Positions 51,870 to 61,007 of a DNA stretch of 64,000 nt are shown in pieces. This stretch comes from Agrobacterium tumefaciens_K. Its GTDB lineage: Bacteria; Pseudomonadota; Alphaproteobacteria; Rhizobiales; Rhizobiaceae. Under the pieces are notes generated by a model. The model was not told where the DNA came from and did not search any database. It saw only the letters and a list, made by a program, of their open reading frames with translations. The first letter of the stretch is position 1. Each line of letters begins with the position of its first letter. The position numbers and the translations under genes are program-made. The stretch covers positions 682,001 through 746,000 of the forward strand of contig NZ_JAOEGC010000001.1 in NCBI RefSeq assembly GCF_031801495.1. The letters run 5' to 3'.

Positions 51870-53339
51870 TCACGCGGCCATCAAGCGTGACCGTTCCCGC
51901 CAGAGGCGCTGACTTTGCACGGATGCTTCCTCGAATGACATAGCCATGTCGTTGACCAGCATCAGGGCAACCGCTGCCGTGGAAACGATGATCGCCTCGG
52001 CTCTTTCATCCCGCGCAGCACCCGTCCACACGGCACACCAATATTCGAAGGTGGTGAACATGGTGGGCATCTCGGCGGGTGGTGTTTCGCGTCCGGGAAT
52101 GAAGATGTCGATATCCTGGCCCTTCGACAAGCCGAAGATCCTGGTGCTGCGGAAAGGCGTGAACTGCGCGAAATCCCGCGTGCTGCCGAAAATGGCGAGG
52201 TTCTCCATGTTCAGAATTTTCGCCATATCGCGATGAAGCTCCTGATAGGAGGGGCGCGCGACGCCGGTGATGATGCTTCGGGCGCGTAGCGGGTTGAGAA
52301 GATGAACCATGGTGTTGAGCGGAAGGCGCATCTCCAGCAGCTCGTACAGGCCGAGCAGGCTCTGGAACTGGGATGAAATGCCGCCGATCGGCAGATAGGC
52401 CAAACCTCTCGAGGCTGTCGCATGCGCAGCTTCCTTGAGAGACAGGCAAATCGGGATGCCACTGGCCTCCGCGGCGATTTCGAGTTTGCCGCCGTTGTCG
52501 CCCTTTCCCATGTTTCCGTGCAGAAGAACACGGCGACCGGTCATTGCCACCAGACGCGCCGAGTGCAGGAACCAGGGTGCATCCCGGTGTTTTGGGGACA
52601 CATAGACCGGCCAGTCCAGATCGACGGATGCATCAGGGTTCTGGTTTCTGTCCATGTGACGCCACATGGCTTCGATGAAGCCGGCAAGTTCCGCAGCCGT
52701 TCCGCCGCGATAGTGCATCGTTGCAAGAAGCGCACCGATCTGGATGGGATCGGCGTCGCCGCCAAGAATGATCGACAGCGCGTCCATCGCCTCCGTCTGG
52801 CTGAGGGGACGGCTGTTTCCGATACCCATGGAGGATGTTGCGATATATTTCGCCAGTCTCTGCTGTGGATCTGCGTTGTGGCCAATTTGGGCGAGGCGGT
52901 TGGCAATGTGTGTGGGGCTTGGCTGCCCCTCGAGCAACAGGCTGGGACGCGTGGCCAGCGGCGGCGCTTTCATCAGTTGCGGCCGCTCCCATCCAGACGT
53001 TTTTGTGGATGGCACCGGTCCGCCGGGTTGTTCCCTCGTGTAGTCGATCAGATTTTCAGCCTCTGCCGCGAGAGAGCGGATGCGCAGCCGCATTTCCTCT
53101 GCAAACGGGGTTGGCAACAGCCCCTGGCCTGTCCGGAGAAAAAGCTGATCGTCATATTTTTCGCGGAGCTGCTGCAGGATCCGGCTCATGGATGAAGTCG
53201 GCAGACCCATGCCGGCTGCGGCCCGACTGACGCTTCCTTCGCGCAGCAAGGCGTCAAAGGCGATCAACAGCTTCAGCTGCCCGAGCTTGTCGGGTCGGGT
53301 TGATGTCGCCTGTTCCTCGTTTCCCTTTTTGATTGTCAT
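51870..53339 (-). CDS. LysR-type winged helix fused to a TrpD-like (YbiB/TrpD2-type) phosphoribosyltransferase fold
   Basis: The protein is 489 aa from ATG 53339; an in-frame start at 53381 is possible. Residues 20-85 are a LysR-type helix-turn-helix (GSVSRAAAGMGLPTSSMSRI, FLRTGQGLLPTPFAEEM). Instead of the usual LysR effector domain there is a linker and then an anthranilate-phosphoribosyltransferase-like fold: helical domain at 155-228 (LSQTEAMDALSIILGGDADP) and a/b domain at 240-489. The TrpD PRPP motif GTGGD is missing; the strand region reads RRVLLHGNMGKGDNGGKLE, as in TrpD2 proteins. It is divergent from a TonB receptor gene, so it may regulate it. Confidence 0.75.
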   Translation of the reverse strand: MTIKKGNEEQATSTRPDKLGQLKLLIAFDALLREGSVSRAAAGMGLPTSSMSRILQQLREKYDDQLFLRTGQGLLPTPFAEEMRLRIRSLAAEAENLIDYTREQPGGPVPSTKTSGWERPQLMKAPPLATRPSLLLEGQPSPTHIANRLAQIGHNADPQQRLAKYIATSSMGIGNSRPLSQTEAMDALSIILGGDADPIQIGALLATMHYRGGTAAELAGFIEAMWRHMDRNQNPDASVDLDWPVYVSPKHRDAPWFLHSARLVAMTGRRVLLHGNMGKGDNGGKLEIAAEASGIPICLSLKEAAHATASRGLAYLPIGGISSQFQSLLGLYELLEMRLPLNTMVHLLNPLRARSIITGVARPSYQELHRDMAKILNMENLAIFGSTRDFAQFTPFRSTRIFGLSKGQDIDIFIPGRETPPAEMPTMFTTFEYWCAVWTGAARDERAEAIIVSTAAVALMLVNDMAMSFEEASVQSQRLWRERSRLMAA

Positions 53340-53397
53340 CCTGTGCTGTTTCACCTCGCCGCCGGTCGGCAAAGCCCCCAATTTGCAATTTTCAGAA

Positions 53398-53413
53398 TTT
53401 AGAATGGTTCAAA
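53398..53413. promoter_or_regulatory. Irr-type iron control element (ICE-like box)
   Basis: TTTAGAATGGTTCAAA resembles the rhizobial ICE motif TTTAGAA-N3-TTCTAAA, with a less perfect right half. It lies in the divergent region upstream of the TonB-dependent receptor, consistent with iron control. Confidence 0.5.
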
Positions 53414-53487
53414 AACAAAGGCGTTGTGCCACCCGCTCCTCCTAAATAAGTGGGGGATAATTCTCAAGTTAAATGCGGGGGCATAAC

Positions 53488-55599
53488 ATGGAAGTGAAAC
53501 ATTGCGGTCAGATCAGTGCCGCAGGAACGGCACGGGCCATCATCACGGCCGGTATGGCTGGCACCGCATTGGCCGCGGCGATGGCTCCCGCCGTCGCACA
53601 GCAGGCAACGGAAGGGAACACCGTCCTTCAGCAGATCGTCGTGACGGCTGCGGGCTTCGAACAGAACGTCAAGGATGCGCCGGCCAGCATTACCGTGGTG
53701 ACGCGAGAAGAGCTGGAAAAGGGATCCTTCCGCGATCTGACGGATGCGTTGCGTGAAGTTCAGGGCGTTTCGGTTACCGGCGTCGCCAATGAAAAGGACA
53801 TCTATATCCGCGGGTTGCCCGGCGCTTACACGCTGATCCTTGTGGATGGCAAACGCCAGAGCACGCGTGATGCCCGCACGAACGGCAATGCCGGTTTCGA
53901 ACAGAGCTTCATACCGCCGGTTTCGGCCATCGAGCGTATCGAGGTCGTGCGTGGCCCGATGTCCTCGCTTTACGGTTCCGATGCGATGGGCGGCGTCATC
54001 AATATCATCACCCGCAAGGTCGGTGATGTCTGGTCCGGCTCGGTCACCACCGAAGGAACGGCCCAGCAGCATTCTCGTTTCGGCAACAGCGGTCAGGTTT
54101 CCTGGTATGCTAACGGTCCGATCCTCAAGGATATGCTCGGCCTGCAGGTGTGGGGCCGTGGCTTCACGCGGGGCGAGGACCGTATTCTGAGTGGCACGAC
54201 GGGTGCCAAGGAATATGATTTCAACGGCCGCCTGACCTTCACGCCCAACGAAGATCACGACATCTATCTCGAAGGCGGCAAGACGCGTTTGCGCCGCAGC
54301 GCCGAACCGGGCGATACGCTGGCGACGACCGCTGCCAACGCCACATACAACACCAACACACGCGATCATTGGTCCCTGTCGCACACCGGACGGTGGGGAC
54401 CGACAACGTCTGAGTTCTCGATCCAGCAGGAGTGGGCGGAGCGCACCAACTATTCACGCAGCATTGCAACCGGTCGCGTGACGGAAAACCTCCGTTCTCC
54501 GGAGATCCGCAACACCGTGATCGACGGCAAGTTCACCACCCCGTTCGAACTGTTCGGCGGACATACGCTTGTCACCGGTGGCCAGTATTTCGACGCGCAT
54601 CTGACGGACCAGAATCCAGGACGCGGTACGGGGCTGGATGAAACCTTCTCGGCAACGCAGTGGGCGCTTTTCGTGGAGGATGAATGGCGCATCGTCGACA
54701 GCTTCGCACTGACAGGCGGCTTGCGCCTCGACAATCACGAGAAATATGGCAACCATTTCAGCCCGCGCATTTACGGTGTGTGGAACGCAACCGATGCCTT
54801 GACGATCAAGGGTGGTATTTCCACCGGTTTCCGTGCGCCGGAGATCCGTCAGGTCGCACCCGGTTACATCTATACGACTGGCGGCGGTGGATGCACCGTA
54901 GGTCCAGCGGGCACATGCGGCGTCATCATCGGCGACCCCAACCTAGAAGCGGAAAAGAGCACCAGCTATGAACTGGCGGCACTCTGGGATAACGGTGACG
55001 TTGCCTTCGGCGCGACCTATTTCTACACGGATTTCCGCGACAAGATTTCCAACGCACAGGTGCTCGACAGCAGCGGCAACCCTGTTCGCTGGAGCGAGAA
55101 TAACAATTACCGCCTCTGGTATAACTATAATATCGACGATGCGGTCATTCAGGGCGTGGAGCTGACGGCGAGCTGGTACGCGACGCCAGACCTGACGTTC
55201 CGCGGCAGCTATACCTATACCCATTCCGAGCAGAAGACCGGTACGTATGAGGGTTTCCCGCTCGACCGCACGCCAGAACACATGGCCAACCTCAGAGGTG
55301 ACTGGGTAACGCCGATCGACGGTCTGGAAGCATGGGCATCGATCAACTATCACGGATCGGAAATCAACGCTGGACCGCGTATCGGCACCAATGGTTCGCC
55401 GGTGACGATCAACGGTGTCGCAGGTCGGAAATATGATGCCTACACGACGCTGGATCTGGGCGCGAAATACGCCGTTGCCGAGAATGTCGACTTCAATGCG
55501 GCCGTCTACAATGTCTTCGACAAGGAAGTGGGCACAGGCGACTTCAACACGGTGATGGAAGGTCGCCGCTTCTGGGTCAGCATGACGGCACGGTTCTGA
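53488..55599 (+). CDS. TonB-dependent receptor (probable catecholate-siderophore or heme type)
   Basis: ATG 53488 follows GCGGGGGC (703 aa); ATG 53473 lacks a ribosome site. A signal peptide ends at about AVAQQ. The TonB box is IVVTAAG, the plug domain spans roughly residues 45-150 (LREVQGVSVTG, IRGLPGAYTLILVDGKR, IERIEVVRGPMSSLYGSDAMGGVINIITRK), and then a 22-strand barrel ends in the terminal aromatic FWVSMTARF. The FepA/CirA-like plug suggests a ferric siderophore ligand. An ICE-like box precedes it and a strong terminator follows. Confidence 0.87.
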   Translation: MEVKHCGQISAAGTARAIITAGMAGTALAAAMAPAVAQQATEGNTVLQQIVVTAAGFEQNVKDAPASITVVTREELEKGSFRDLTDALREVQGVSVTGVANEKDIYIRGLPGAYTLILVDGKRQSTRDARTNGNAGFEQSFIPPVSAIERIEVVRGPMSSLYGSDAMGGVINIITRKVGDVWSGSVTTEGTAQQHSRFGNSGQVSWYANGPILKDMLGLQVWGRGFTRGEDRILSGTTGAKEYDFNGRLTFTPNEDHDIYLEGGKTRLRRSAEPGDTLATTAANATYNTNTRDHWSLSHTGRWGPTTSEFSIQQEWAERTNYSRSIATGRVTENLRSPEIRNTVIDGKFTTPFELFGGHTLVTGGQYFDAHLTDQNPGRGTGLDETFSATQWALFVEDEWRIVDSFALTGGLRLDNHEKYGNHFSPRIYGVWNATDALTIKGGISTGFRAPEIRQVAPGYIYTTGGGGCTVGPAGTCGVIIGDPNLEAEKSTSYELAALWDNGDVAFGATYFYTDFRDKISNAQVLDSSGNPVRWSENNNYRLWYNYNIDDAVIQGVELTASWYATPDLTFRGSYTYTHSEQKTGTYEGFPLDRTPEHMANLRGDWVTPIDGLEAWASINYHGSEINAGPRIGTNGSPVTINGVAGRKYDAYTTLDLGAKYAVAENVDFNAAVYNVFDKEVGTGDFNTVMEGRRFWVSMTARF

Positions 55600-55627
55600 T
55601 CATCGGCCGATCCTAAACGAGATGGAG

Positions 55628-55654
55628 GAGGCGCCTTATGGCGCCTCTTTTTTT
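55628..55654 (+). terminator. Strong intrinsic terminator of the TonB receptor gene
   Basis: GAGGCGCC (55628-55635) and GGCGCCTC (55640-55647) pair perfectly around TTAT and are followed by seven T. The hairpin overlaps the last codons of the convergent LysR gene (stop at 55636). Confidence 0.9.
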
Positions 55655-56586
55655 GTACGCTGACGCAGGACCGTCCGACCGGACGTCTGCGGGTCGGGCA
55701 GCGTGTCGCTTTCGATGGTGGCGAACAGCCAGTCGATGAAGGCCTGCACGATCGGTGCCGCTCGCCTGTCTGGCCGGCAGGCAACGTACAGCGCATGATT
55801 TGCCGGAACGGCAAGATCAAACGGTGCGACAAGTTCACCTCTGACGATGAGGTCACCGGCCGTAATCGAGTCGCCCAGCGCGACGCCCTGACGATGCAGC
55901 ACGGCTTCGGTTGCAAGCCTTGCATCACCCATGAAATGCTGGCGTCCGCGCGGCAGGCCATGGGCGTTGGCGGCGGCAAGCCAGGTGTTCCACTCGGCGC
56001 CGTCATCGCAATGCATCAGCACATGATCCTGCAGATCGCGGGTGGAGCGAAGCGGTCGCATGTTGAGCAGCGTAGGGCTGATGACGGGAAAAAGGGAAAA
56101 GCGGCTCCACAGCCGCGTCCAGCAATCGCCCCAGTTGCCGTCGCCATAGAGGATCGAGATATCGACATCCGGCGAGTAGGGTGCTGCTGCATCGTTCGAT
56201 GCGATCAGCCTCAAGGTCACACCGGGGAACTGTTCAGTAAAGCGATCCAAGCGCGGAATGAGCCAGAAGGACAAAAGCGCCGCCACGCAGGTCACTGTCA
56301 GCTCTCCGTTCGTCGCCGGTCGCGTCATGGCGGCCGTTGCCGCGGCGATGCCGTCAAACGCGCTGGAGACGGCTGGCAGAAGCAGTGCGCCCTGCGGGGT
56401 CAGCTTTAACCGTTTGCCATCGCGCTCGAACAGCGGCGTATCGAAAGACTGTTCCAGCGCCCGGATCTGATGGCTTATCGCACCGTGGGTGACATTCAGC
56501 TCCCGGGCGGCGGCAGATACCGATCCCCGGCGGGCGGTCGCCTCGAAGGCGCGGAGCGGATTGAGGGGTGGCAGGCGACTGGGCAA
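55636..56586 (-). CDS. LysR-family regulator (GcvA-like)
   Basis: The 316-aa protein starts at TTG 56586; no ATG or GTG is in frame upstream. The N-terminus PPLNPLRAFEATARRGSVSAAARELNVTHGAISHQIRALE is typical of the GcvA subgroup, followed by a LysR effector domain. It is divergent from the guanidino-hydrolase gene, the likely target. The reading frame ends inside the bidirectional terminator of the TonB receptor. Confidence 0.83.
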   Translation of the reverse strand: MPSRLPPLNPLRAFEATARRGSVSAAARELNVTHGAISHQIRALEQSFDTPLFERDGKRLKLTPQGALLLPAVSSAFDGIAAATAAMTRPATNGELTVTCVAALLSFWLIPRLDRFTEQFPGVTLRLIASNDAAAPYSPDVDISILYGDGNWGDCWTRLWSRFSLFPVISPTLLNMRPLRSTRDLQDHVLMHCDDGAEWNTWLAAANAHGLPRGRQHFMGDARLATEAVLHRQGVALGDSITAGDLIVRGELVAPFDLAVPANHALYVACRPDRRAAPIVQAFIDWLFATIESDTLPDPQTSGRTVLRQRTKKEAP

Positions 56587-56793
56587 CGACGCATTCCAAC
56601 AGCATAGTTGTGAATTTTTCTCACATAAAATGCTATAACAATGTCAATTGATTTCCAATTCGAATTCTTCATAGTTGTCGGCAACAAGAATGAAGGGGAA
56701 TGAAGAAGTGAGCGTCCTTGGCGGGCGCAACGACCGACGGCAGGCATCTTTGCCGTGCTTTTCGGCGTCCCTTTCCAACTGCGAGAGGCGAAG

Positions 56794-57852
56794 ATGGCGT
56801 TTGATGACAGGAAGCTGGAAGAGCTTCGTGTGAAGTACGGACAGGGCCACGGCGGCGATCTGTTCGATCCCGAATTTCGCAACGTTGCCGACAAGATCTT
56901 CAATGAGGGCGGCACGCGGTTGGCGCCTTATTCCGGTATTCCGACGTTCCTGACGGCGCCTTATCTGCAGGTCGATGCGGAAACACCGGATTTCGGTGAT
57001 CTACAGGTGGCGCTGCTTGGCATTCCGATGGATCTCGGCGTCACCAACCGGCCGGGATCACGTTTCGGGCCACGCGCTCTTCGTTCGATCGAGCGGATCG
57101 GCCCGTACAATCACGTGCTGGGTTGCGCGCCGGTTCACGATCTGCGTGTTGCTGATATTGGAGATGTGCCGTTCCGCAGCCGCTATCGTCTGGAAATGAG
57201 CCATGAGGATATCGAAAAGCGCGTCGACCAGATCGTGGCCGCGGGCGTCGTGCCGCTTTCTGTCGGCGGCGACCATTCGATCACGCATCCTATCCTGCGG
57301 GCAGTCGGGAAAAAGCGCCCGGTCGGCATGATCCATATCGACGCCCATTGCGATACGGGCGGGGCTTATGACCTGACGAAGTTCCACCATGGGGGGCCGT
57401 TCCGGAATGCCGTCCTCGATGGTGTGCTGGATCCCACGCGTGTGATCCAGATCGGTATCCGCGGCTCGGCAGAATATCTCTGGGAGTTCTCCTACGAGTC
57501 CGGCATGACGGTGATCCACGCCGAAGAGGTTACGGGTCTTGGCATACCCGCCATCATCGAGAAGGCGAAAACCGTGATCGGCGATGGACCGACCTATCTC
57601 TCCTTCGACATCGACAGTCTTGATCCCGCCTTTGCGCCCGGCACCGGAACACCGGAAATTGGCGGATTGACCAGCCGTGAGGTTCTGGAGCTGATCCGGG
57701 GCCTCAAGGGTATCAACCTGGTTGGCGGCGATGTCGTGGAAGTCGCGCCGCAATATGACGCGACCACCAATACCGCGCATGCGGGCGCGCAGATGCTTTT
57801 TGAAATCCTGAGCCTGATGGTGTTCAGCCCGTTCTTGAACGGGGCGCGATAA
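56794..57852 (+). CDS. Arginase/agmatinase family guanidino hydrolase
   Basis: 352 aa from ATG 56794 (GAGAGG upstream). Metal-binding residues of the ureohydrolase family are intact: His161 (GGDHS), Asp183/His185/Asp187 (IDAHCDTGG), and Asp272/Asp274 (SFDIDSLDPAFAPGTGTPEIGGLT). An extra N-terminal region of about 60 residues makes it longer than usual agmatinases (about 306-320 aa). The substrate could be agmatine, guanidinobutyrate, guanidinopropionate or guanidine. It is divergent from the GcvA-like regulator and convergent with an amino-acid ABC transporter. Confidence 0.85.
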   Translation: MAFDDRKLEELRVKYGQGHGGDLFDPEFRNVADKIFNEGGTRLAPYSGIPTFLTAPYLQVDAETPDFGDLQVALLGIPMDLGVTNRPGSRFGPRALRSIERIGPYNHVLGCAPVHDLRVADIGDVPFRSRYRLEMSHEDIEKRVDQIVAAGVVPLSVGGDHSITHPILRAVGKKRPVGMIHIDAHCDTGGAYDLTKFHHGGPFRNAVLDGVLDPTRVIQIGIRGSAEYLWEFSYESGMTVIHAEEVTGLGIPAIIEKAKTVIGDGPTYLSFDIDSLDPAFAPGTGTPEIGGLTSREVLELIRGLKGINLVGGDVVEVAPQYDATTNTAHAGAQMLFEILSLMVFSPFLNGAR

Positions 57853-57938
57853 CCGGGCGAAACGCTACGATAACGAATGGCGCCGTGAGCGATCGCGGCG
57901 CCGTTTTTTGCATGCGCTGGCGCATCACGGGGCATGCT

Positions 57939-58616
57939 CTACCGAAACGCGAGAAACTTGCGCTCGGCCTTTCTGAAAACAATGGTGATGAAGAGCACAA
58001 CGACCATGTAGAGAGCGGCGGCCGTCAGAAAACCTTCGTAGACGACGTAATAGCTCGAATTCAGTTTGCGCCCGGCCCCCAGAATATCGACGATGGTGAT
58101 GGTCGAGGCGACAACGCTGGCGTGCAGCAGGAAGATCACCTCGTTGGAATAGGCGGGCAGGGAGAGGCGGAATGCCTGGGGCAGGGCAATCAGCCGGATC
58201 ACCTGCGTGCGCGTCATGCCGTAAGCGGCAGCGGCTTCCATCTCACCCTTGTCGAGACTGACGAGCGCACCGCGATAGATCTCCGCCACATAGGCAGCGC
58301 TATTCAGGGTGAAGCCGACGATCGCGCAGGTGTAGGCGTTGCCGAGCAGCAGCCACAGCATCGATTCCCTGACACTCTGGAACTGGGCGAGGCCGTAGTA
58401 GAGAATATAAAGCTGTACCAGAAGCGGCGTTCCCCGGAATACATAGGAATAGGCCGCGGCAAGACGCCCGAGAACGGGAACATCATAGGCCTGAACGAGT
58501 GCCAGCGGGATGGCGAGAATGGCGCCGAGAGCAAGCGAAATGCCCACCATCGTTACCGTTACCCACAAGCCCTGTGCGAAGAGTGGCCAGTTTTCGAAGA
58601 TCAGCGCGAAATCCAT
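57939..58616 (-). CDS. Polar amino-acid ABC transporter permease (HisM type)
   Basis: This 225-aa permease of the His/Glu/Gln/Arg family has five hydrophobic segments and the EAA loop GEMEAAAAYGMTRTQVIRLIALPQAFR. It is the last gene of the operon ATPase, binding protein, HisQ-type, HisM-type, seven bases after the preceding gene. It likely imports a basic or guanidino-type amino acid. Confidence 0.87.
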   Translation of the reverse strand: MDFALIFENWPLFAQGLWVTVTMVGISLALGAILAIPLALVQAYDVPVLGRLAAAYSYVFRGTPLLVQLYILYYGLAQFQSVRESMLWLLLGNAYTCAIVGFTLNSAAYVAEIYRGALVSLDKGEMEAAAAYGMTRTQVIRLIALPQAFRLSLPAYSNEVIFLLHASVVASTITIVDILGAGRKLNSSYYVVYEGFLTAAALYMVVVLFITIVFRKAERKFLAFR

Positions 58617-58623
58617 GGGACAC

Positions 58624-59301
58624 CTAGCGAAGCTTGTAGCGGTTTTTAAGCTGCCGCAGGCCGAGATCCGAGAGGATCGTCAGGCCGAGATAGACGGCAA
58701 AGGCCAGAAGCAGAAAGAGGAAGGGTTGATGCGATGAACGCCCGGCCTGATTGGCGTTATACATCACATCCTGCAGTCCGATGATCGACACAAGCGCGGT
58801 GGTCTTCAAAAGCACAAGCCAGTTGTTGGTAAAACTCGGCAGCATCAATGGCACGATCTGCGGCCAGACGATCAGGCGCAGCCATGTGGCGGGGCGCATG
58901 CCGCAGGCCAGCGCTGCCTCGATCTCGCCCTTGTCGAGAGCCGAATAGCTGCCGCGGAAGGTTTCGGTCATATAGGCGCCGAAGATGAAACCGATGGTTG
59001 CCGTGCCCGCGACGAAGGGGCTAATTTCTATGTAGCCCCACAGGCCGGTGGTTTCGCCCACCGAGTTTATGAGGGTCTGCCCGCCGAAATAGACGATCAG
59101 CATCAGCACGAGGTCCGGAATGCCGCGAACCAGCGTCGTGTAACCGTTGCCGAGGATATTGAGCAGCCGATGACGCGACAGCTTTGCCCACGCGCCGAGC
59201 AGCCCGAAGAAAATGGCGAGCACCAGCGAGGCGAGCGATAGCGAGATTGTCAGGCCAATGCCCGAGAGTACCATCGGCCCGTAAGCGAACAGGGTATCCA
59301 C
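58624..59301 (-). CDS. Polar amino-acid ABC transporter permease (HisQ type)
   Basis: The 225-aa protein has five membrane segments and EAA loop GEIEAALACGMRPATWLRLIVWPQ. The LVRGIPDLVLMLIVYFGGQ segment is typical of HisQ/ArtQ. It pairs with the HisM-type permease. It lies 58 bases after the binding-protein gene. Confidence 0.87.
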   Translation of the reverse strand: MDTLFAYGPMVLSGIGLTISLSLASLVLAIFFGLLGAWAKLSRHRLLNILGNGYTTLVRGIPDLVLMLIVYFGGQTLINSVGETTGLWGYIEISPFVAGTATIGFIFGAYMTETFRGSYSALDKGEIEAALACGMRPATWLRLIVWPQIVPLMLPSFTNNWLVLLKTTALVSIIGLQDVMYNANQAGRSSHQPFLFLLLAFAVYLGLTILSDLGLRQLKNRYKLR

Positions 59302-59359
59302 GCGACTTCATCCCCTCGTTTGGAGGGCGCCGCCCATGAAGAGCGGCGCCATTTTCAGA

Positions 59360-60130
59360 TTACTTCCCGTAAACGTCGAATGGGAAATACTTCGCGTTGA
59401 TCTTGGCATAGGTGCCATTCTCGCGGATCGTCTTGATCGCGCCAGTAATGGTGTCGCGCAACTCGCTGTCCTTCTTGCGCAGCGCGATGCCCGTACCCTC
59501 GCCGAAATATTTGTCTTCGGTGTATTCCGGACCGAAGAAGGCAAAGTCCTTGCCCTGCGGGGTTGCGAGGAAGCTGTCCTGAACGACAACCATGTTGGCC
59601 ATGCCGGCATCGATGCGGCCGGCAGCCAGATCAAGCCATACCTCGTCCTGCGTCGGGTACGTCTTGACGGTCACGCCCGGCATGGTCTTTTCCAGAAACA
59701 CCTGCGTGACCGTGCCGCTCTGCACGCCGACGGTCTTGCCGTCCAGCGTTTCCGGCGTCAGACCAGCCTTTGCGGGCGCCACGAAGCGATAGGGGATCTT
59801 GTAATATTTGCCGGTGAAATCGACGGCGCGCTTGCGCTCCTCGGTGATCGACATGGACGCCAAGATGGCGTCGTATTTGCCGGACTGAAGGGCGGGGATC
59901 AGACCATCCCAGTCCTGCTCGGTCCAGGTGCACTTTGCCTTCAGAACTTCGCAGATGGCATTGCCGATCTCATAGTCGAAGCCGGCCAGCTCGCCAGCTT
60001 CCGTCTTGTACATGAAGGGCTTGTAACCCGCCTCGGTTCCCCAACGGATGGTCAGATCCTCGGCGCTTGCAGCGCCTGCGAGCAGGGCCGCGACGGCCGA
60101 AGCGGCCAGAACCCGAAATACCTTGTGCAT
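59360..60130 (-). CDS. Amino-acid ABC transporter substrate-binding protein (Lys/Arg/Orn type)
   Basis: The start at ATG 60130 follows AGAGGAA and begins a signal peptide with cleavage near AASA (about residue 22); mature length about 234 aa. The mature sequence has YKPFMYKTEAGELAGFDYEIGNAI and ILASMSITEERKRAVDFTGKYY, the class 3 solute-binding pattern of basic amino-acid and opine receptors. Specificity is not visible from sequence alone. It is the second gene of the operon. Confidence 0.88.
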   Translation of the reverse strand: MHKVFRVLAASAVAALLAGAASAEDLTIRWGTEAGYKPFMYKTEAGELAGFDYEIGNAICEVLKAKCTWTEQDWDGLIPALQSGKYDAILASMSITEERKRAVDFTGKYYKIPYRFVAPAKAGLTPETLDGKTVGVQSGTVTQVFLEKTMPGVTVKTYPTQDEVWLDLAAGRIDAGMANMVVVQDSFLATPQGKDFAFFGPEYTEDKYFGEGTGIALRKKDSELRDTITGAIKTIRENGTYAKINAKYFPFDVYGK

Positions 60131-60153
60131 AGTCGTTCCTCTCTGTGTTGTTT

Positions 60154-60945
60154 TCACATTCTGGCAATGAACTCGGCCCAGCGGGCCGATACGTCCGCAG
60201 GGCTGCGGAACATTTCGTCAGGCGGCGCGATCGCTTCGGCGACGCCTTGATTCATGAACATGACGCGTGTGCTGACATCGCGGGCAAAGGCCATCTCGTG
60301 CGTAACCACGAGCATGGTGCGGCCTTCTTCGGCCAGATCGCGCATCACCTTCAGCACGTCGCCGACCATCTCCGGGTCGAGCGCCGATGTCGGTTCGTCG
60401 AACAGCAGGATTTCCGGGTCCATGGCAAGAGCGCGGGCAATCGCGACGCGCTGCTTCTGGCCGCCGGACAGTTGCGACGGATAAAAATTGAGGCGCGCCG
60501 ACATGCCCACGCGGTCAAGGAATTTTTTGGCCTTTTCTTCGGCTTCCGCCTTGGTGGTGCCCTTCACATGGATCTGGGCAATGGTCACGTTTTCCAGAAC
60601 CGTCAGATGGCGCCACAGATTGAAGCTCTGGAACACCATGGCAAGGCGGGTCCGCAGGTCTGTAAGTTCCTTGATGTTGGCCGGCTCCAGCTGTCCGTCG
60701 CGGTTTCGGCGAAGCGCGATCTCGCGGTCGTTGACGAGGATCTGGCCTTCGGTCGGATGCTCGAGAAAATTGATACAGCGCAGAAACGTGCTTTTGCCCG
60801 ACCCGGAAGAACCGAGAATGGAAATGATGTCGCCCTTGTGCGCGGCCAGCGAAATGCCTCGAAGAACTTCAATATCGCCAAAGGATTTGCGGATATTGAG
60901 AACTTCAAGGGGAGGGACTTGTTTCAATTCCGTCATCTCCTTCAT
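60154..60945 (-). CDS. Amino-acid ABC transporter ATP-binding protein (HisP type)
   Basis: The 263-aa ATPase has Walker A GSSGSGKSTFLR, signature LSGGQKQRVAIARAL, Walker B ILLFDEPTSALDPEMV and H-loop VVTHEM. Two adjacent start codons are possible (60945 or 60936), each with GGAG directly before it. It is the first gene of the transporter operon, followed by the binding protein after 23 bases. Confidence 0.88.
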   Translation of the reverse strand: MKEMTELKQVPPLEVLNIRKSFGDIEVLRGISLAAHKGDIISILGSSGSGKSTFLRCINFLEHPTEGQILVNDREIALRRNRDGQLEPANIKELTDLRTRLAMVFQSFNLWRHLTVLENVTIAQIHVKGTTKAEAEEKAKKFLDRVGMSARLNFYPSQLSGGQKQRVAIARALAMDPEILLFDEPTSALDPEMVGDVLKVMRDLAEEGRTMLVVTHEMAFARDVSTRVMFMNQGVAEAIAPPDEMFRSPADVSARWAEFIARM

Positions 60946-61007
60946 CTCCGCCAGTGTGTTATGAGAAACAAAATTTAGCCTCGCGATAAATCGCCGTTAT
61001 CGAATTT

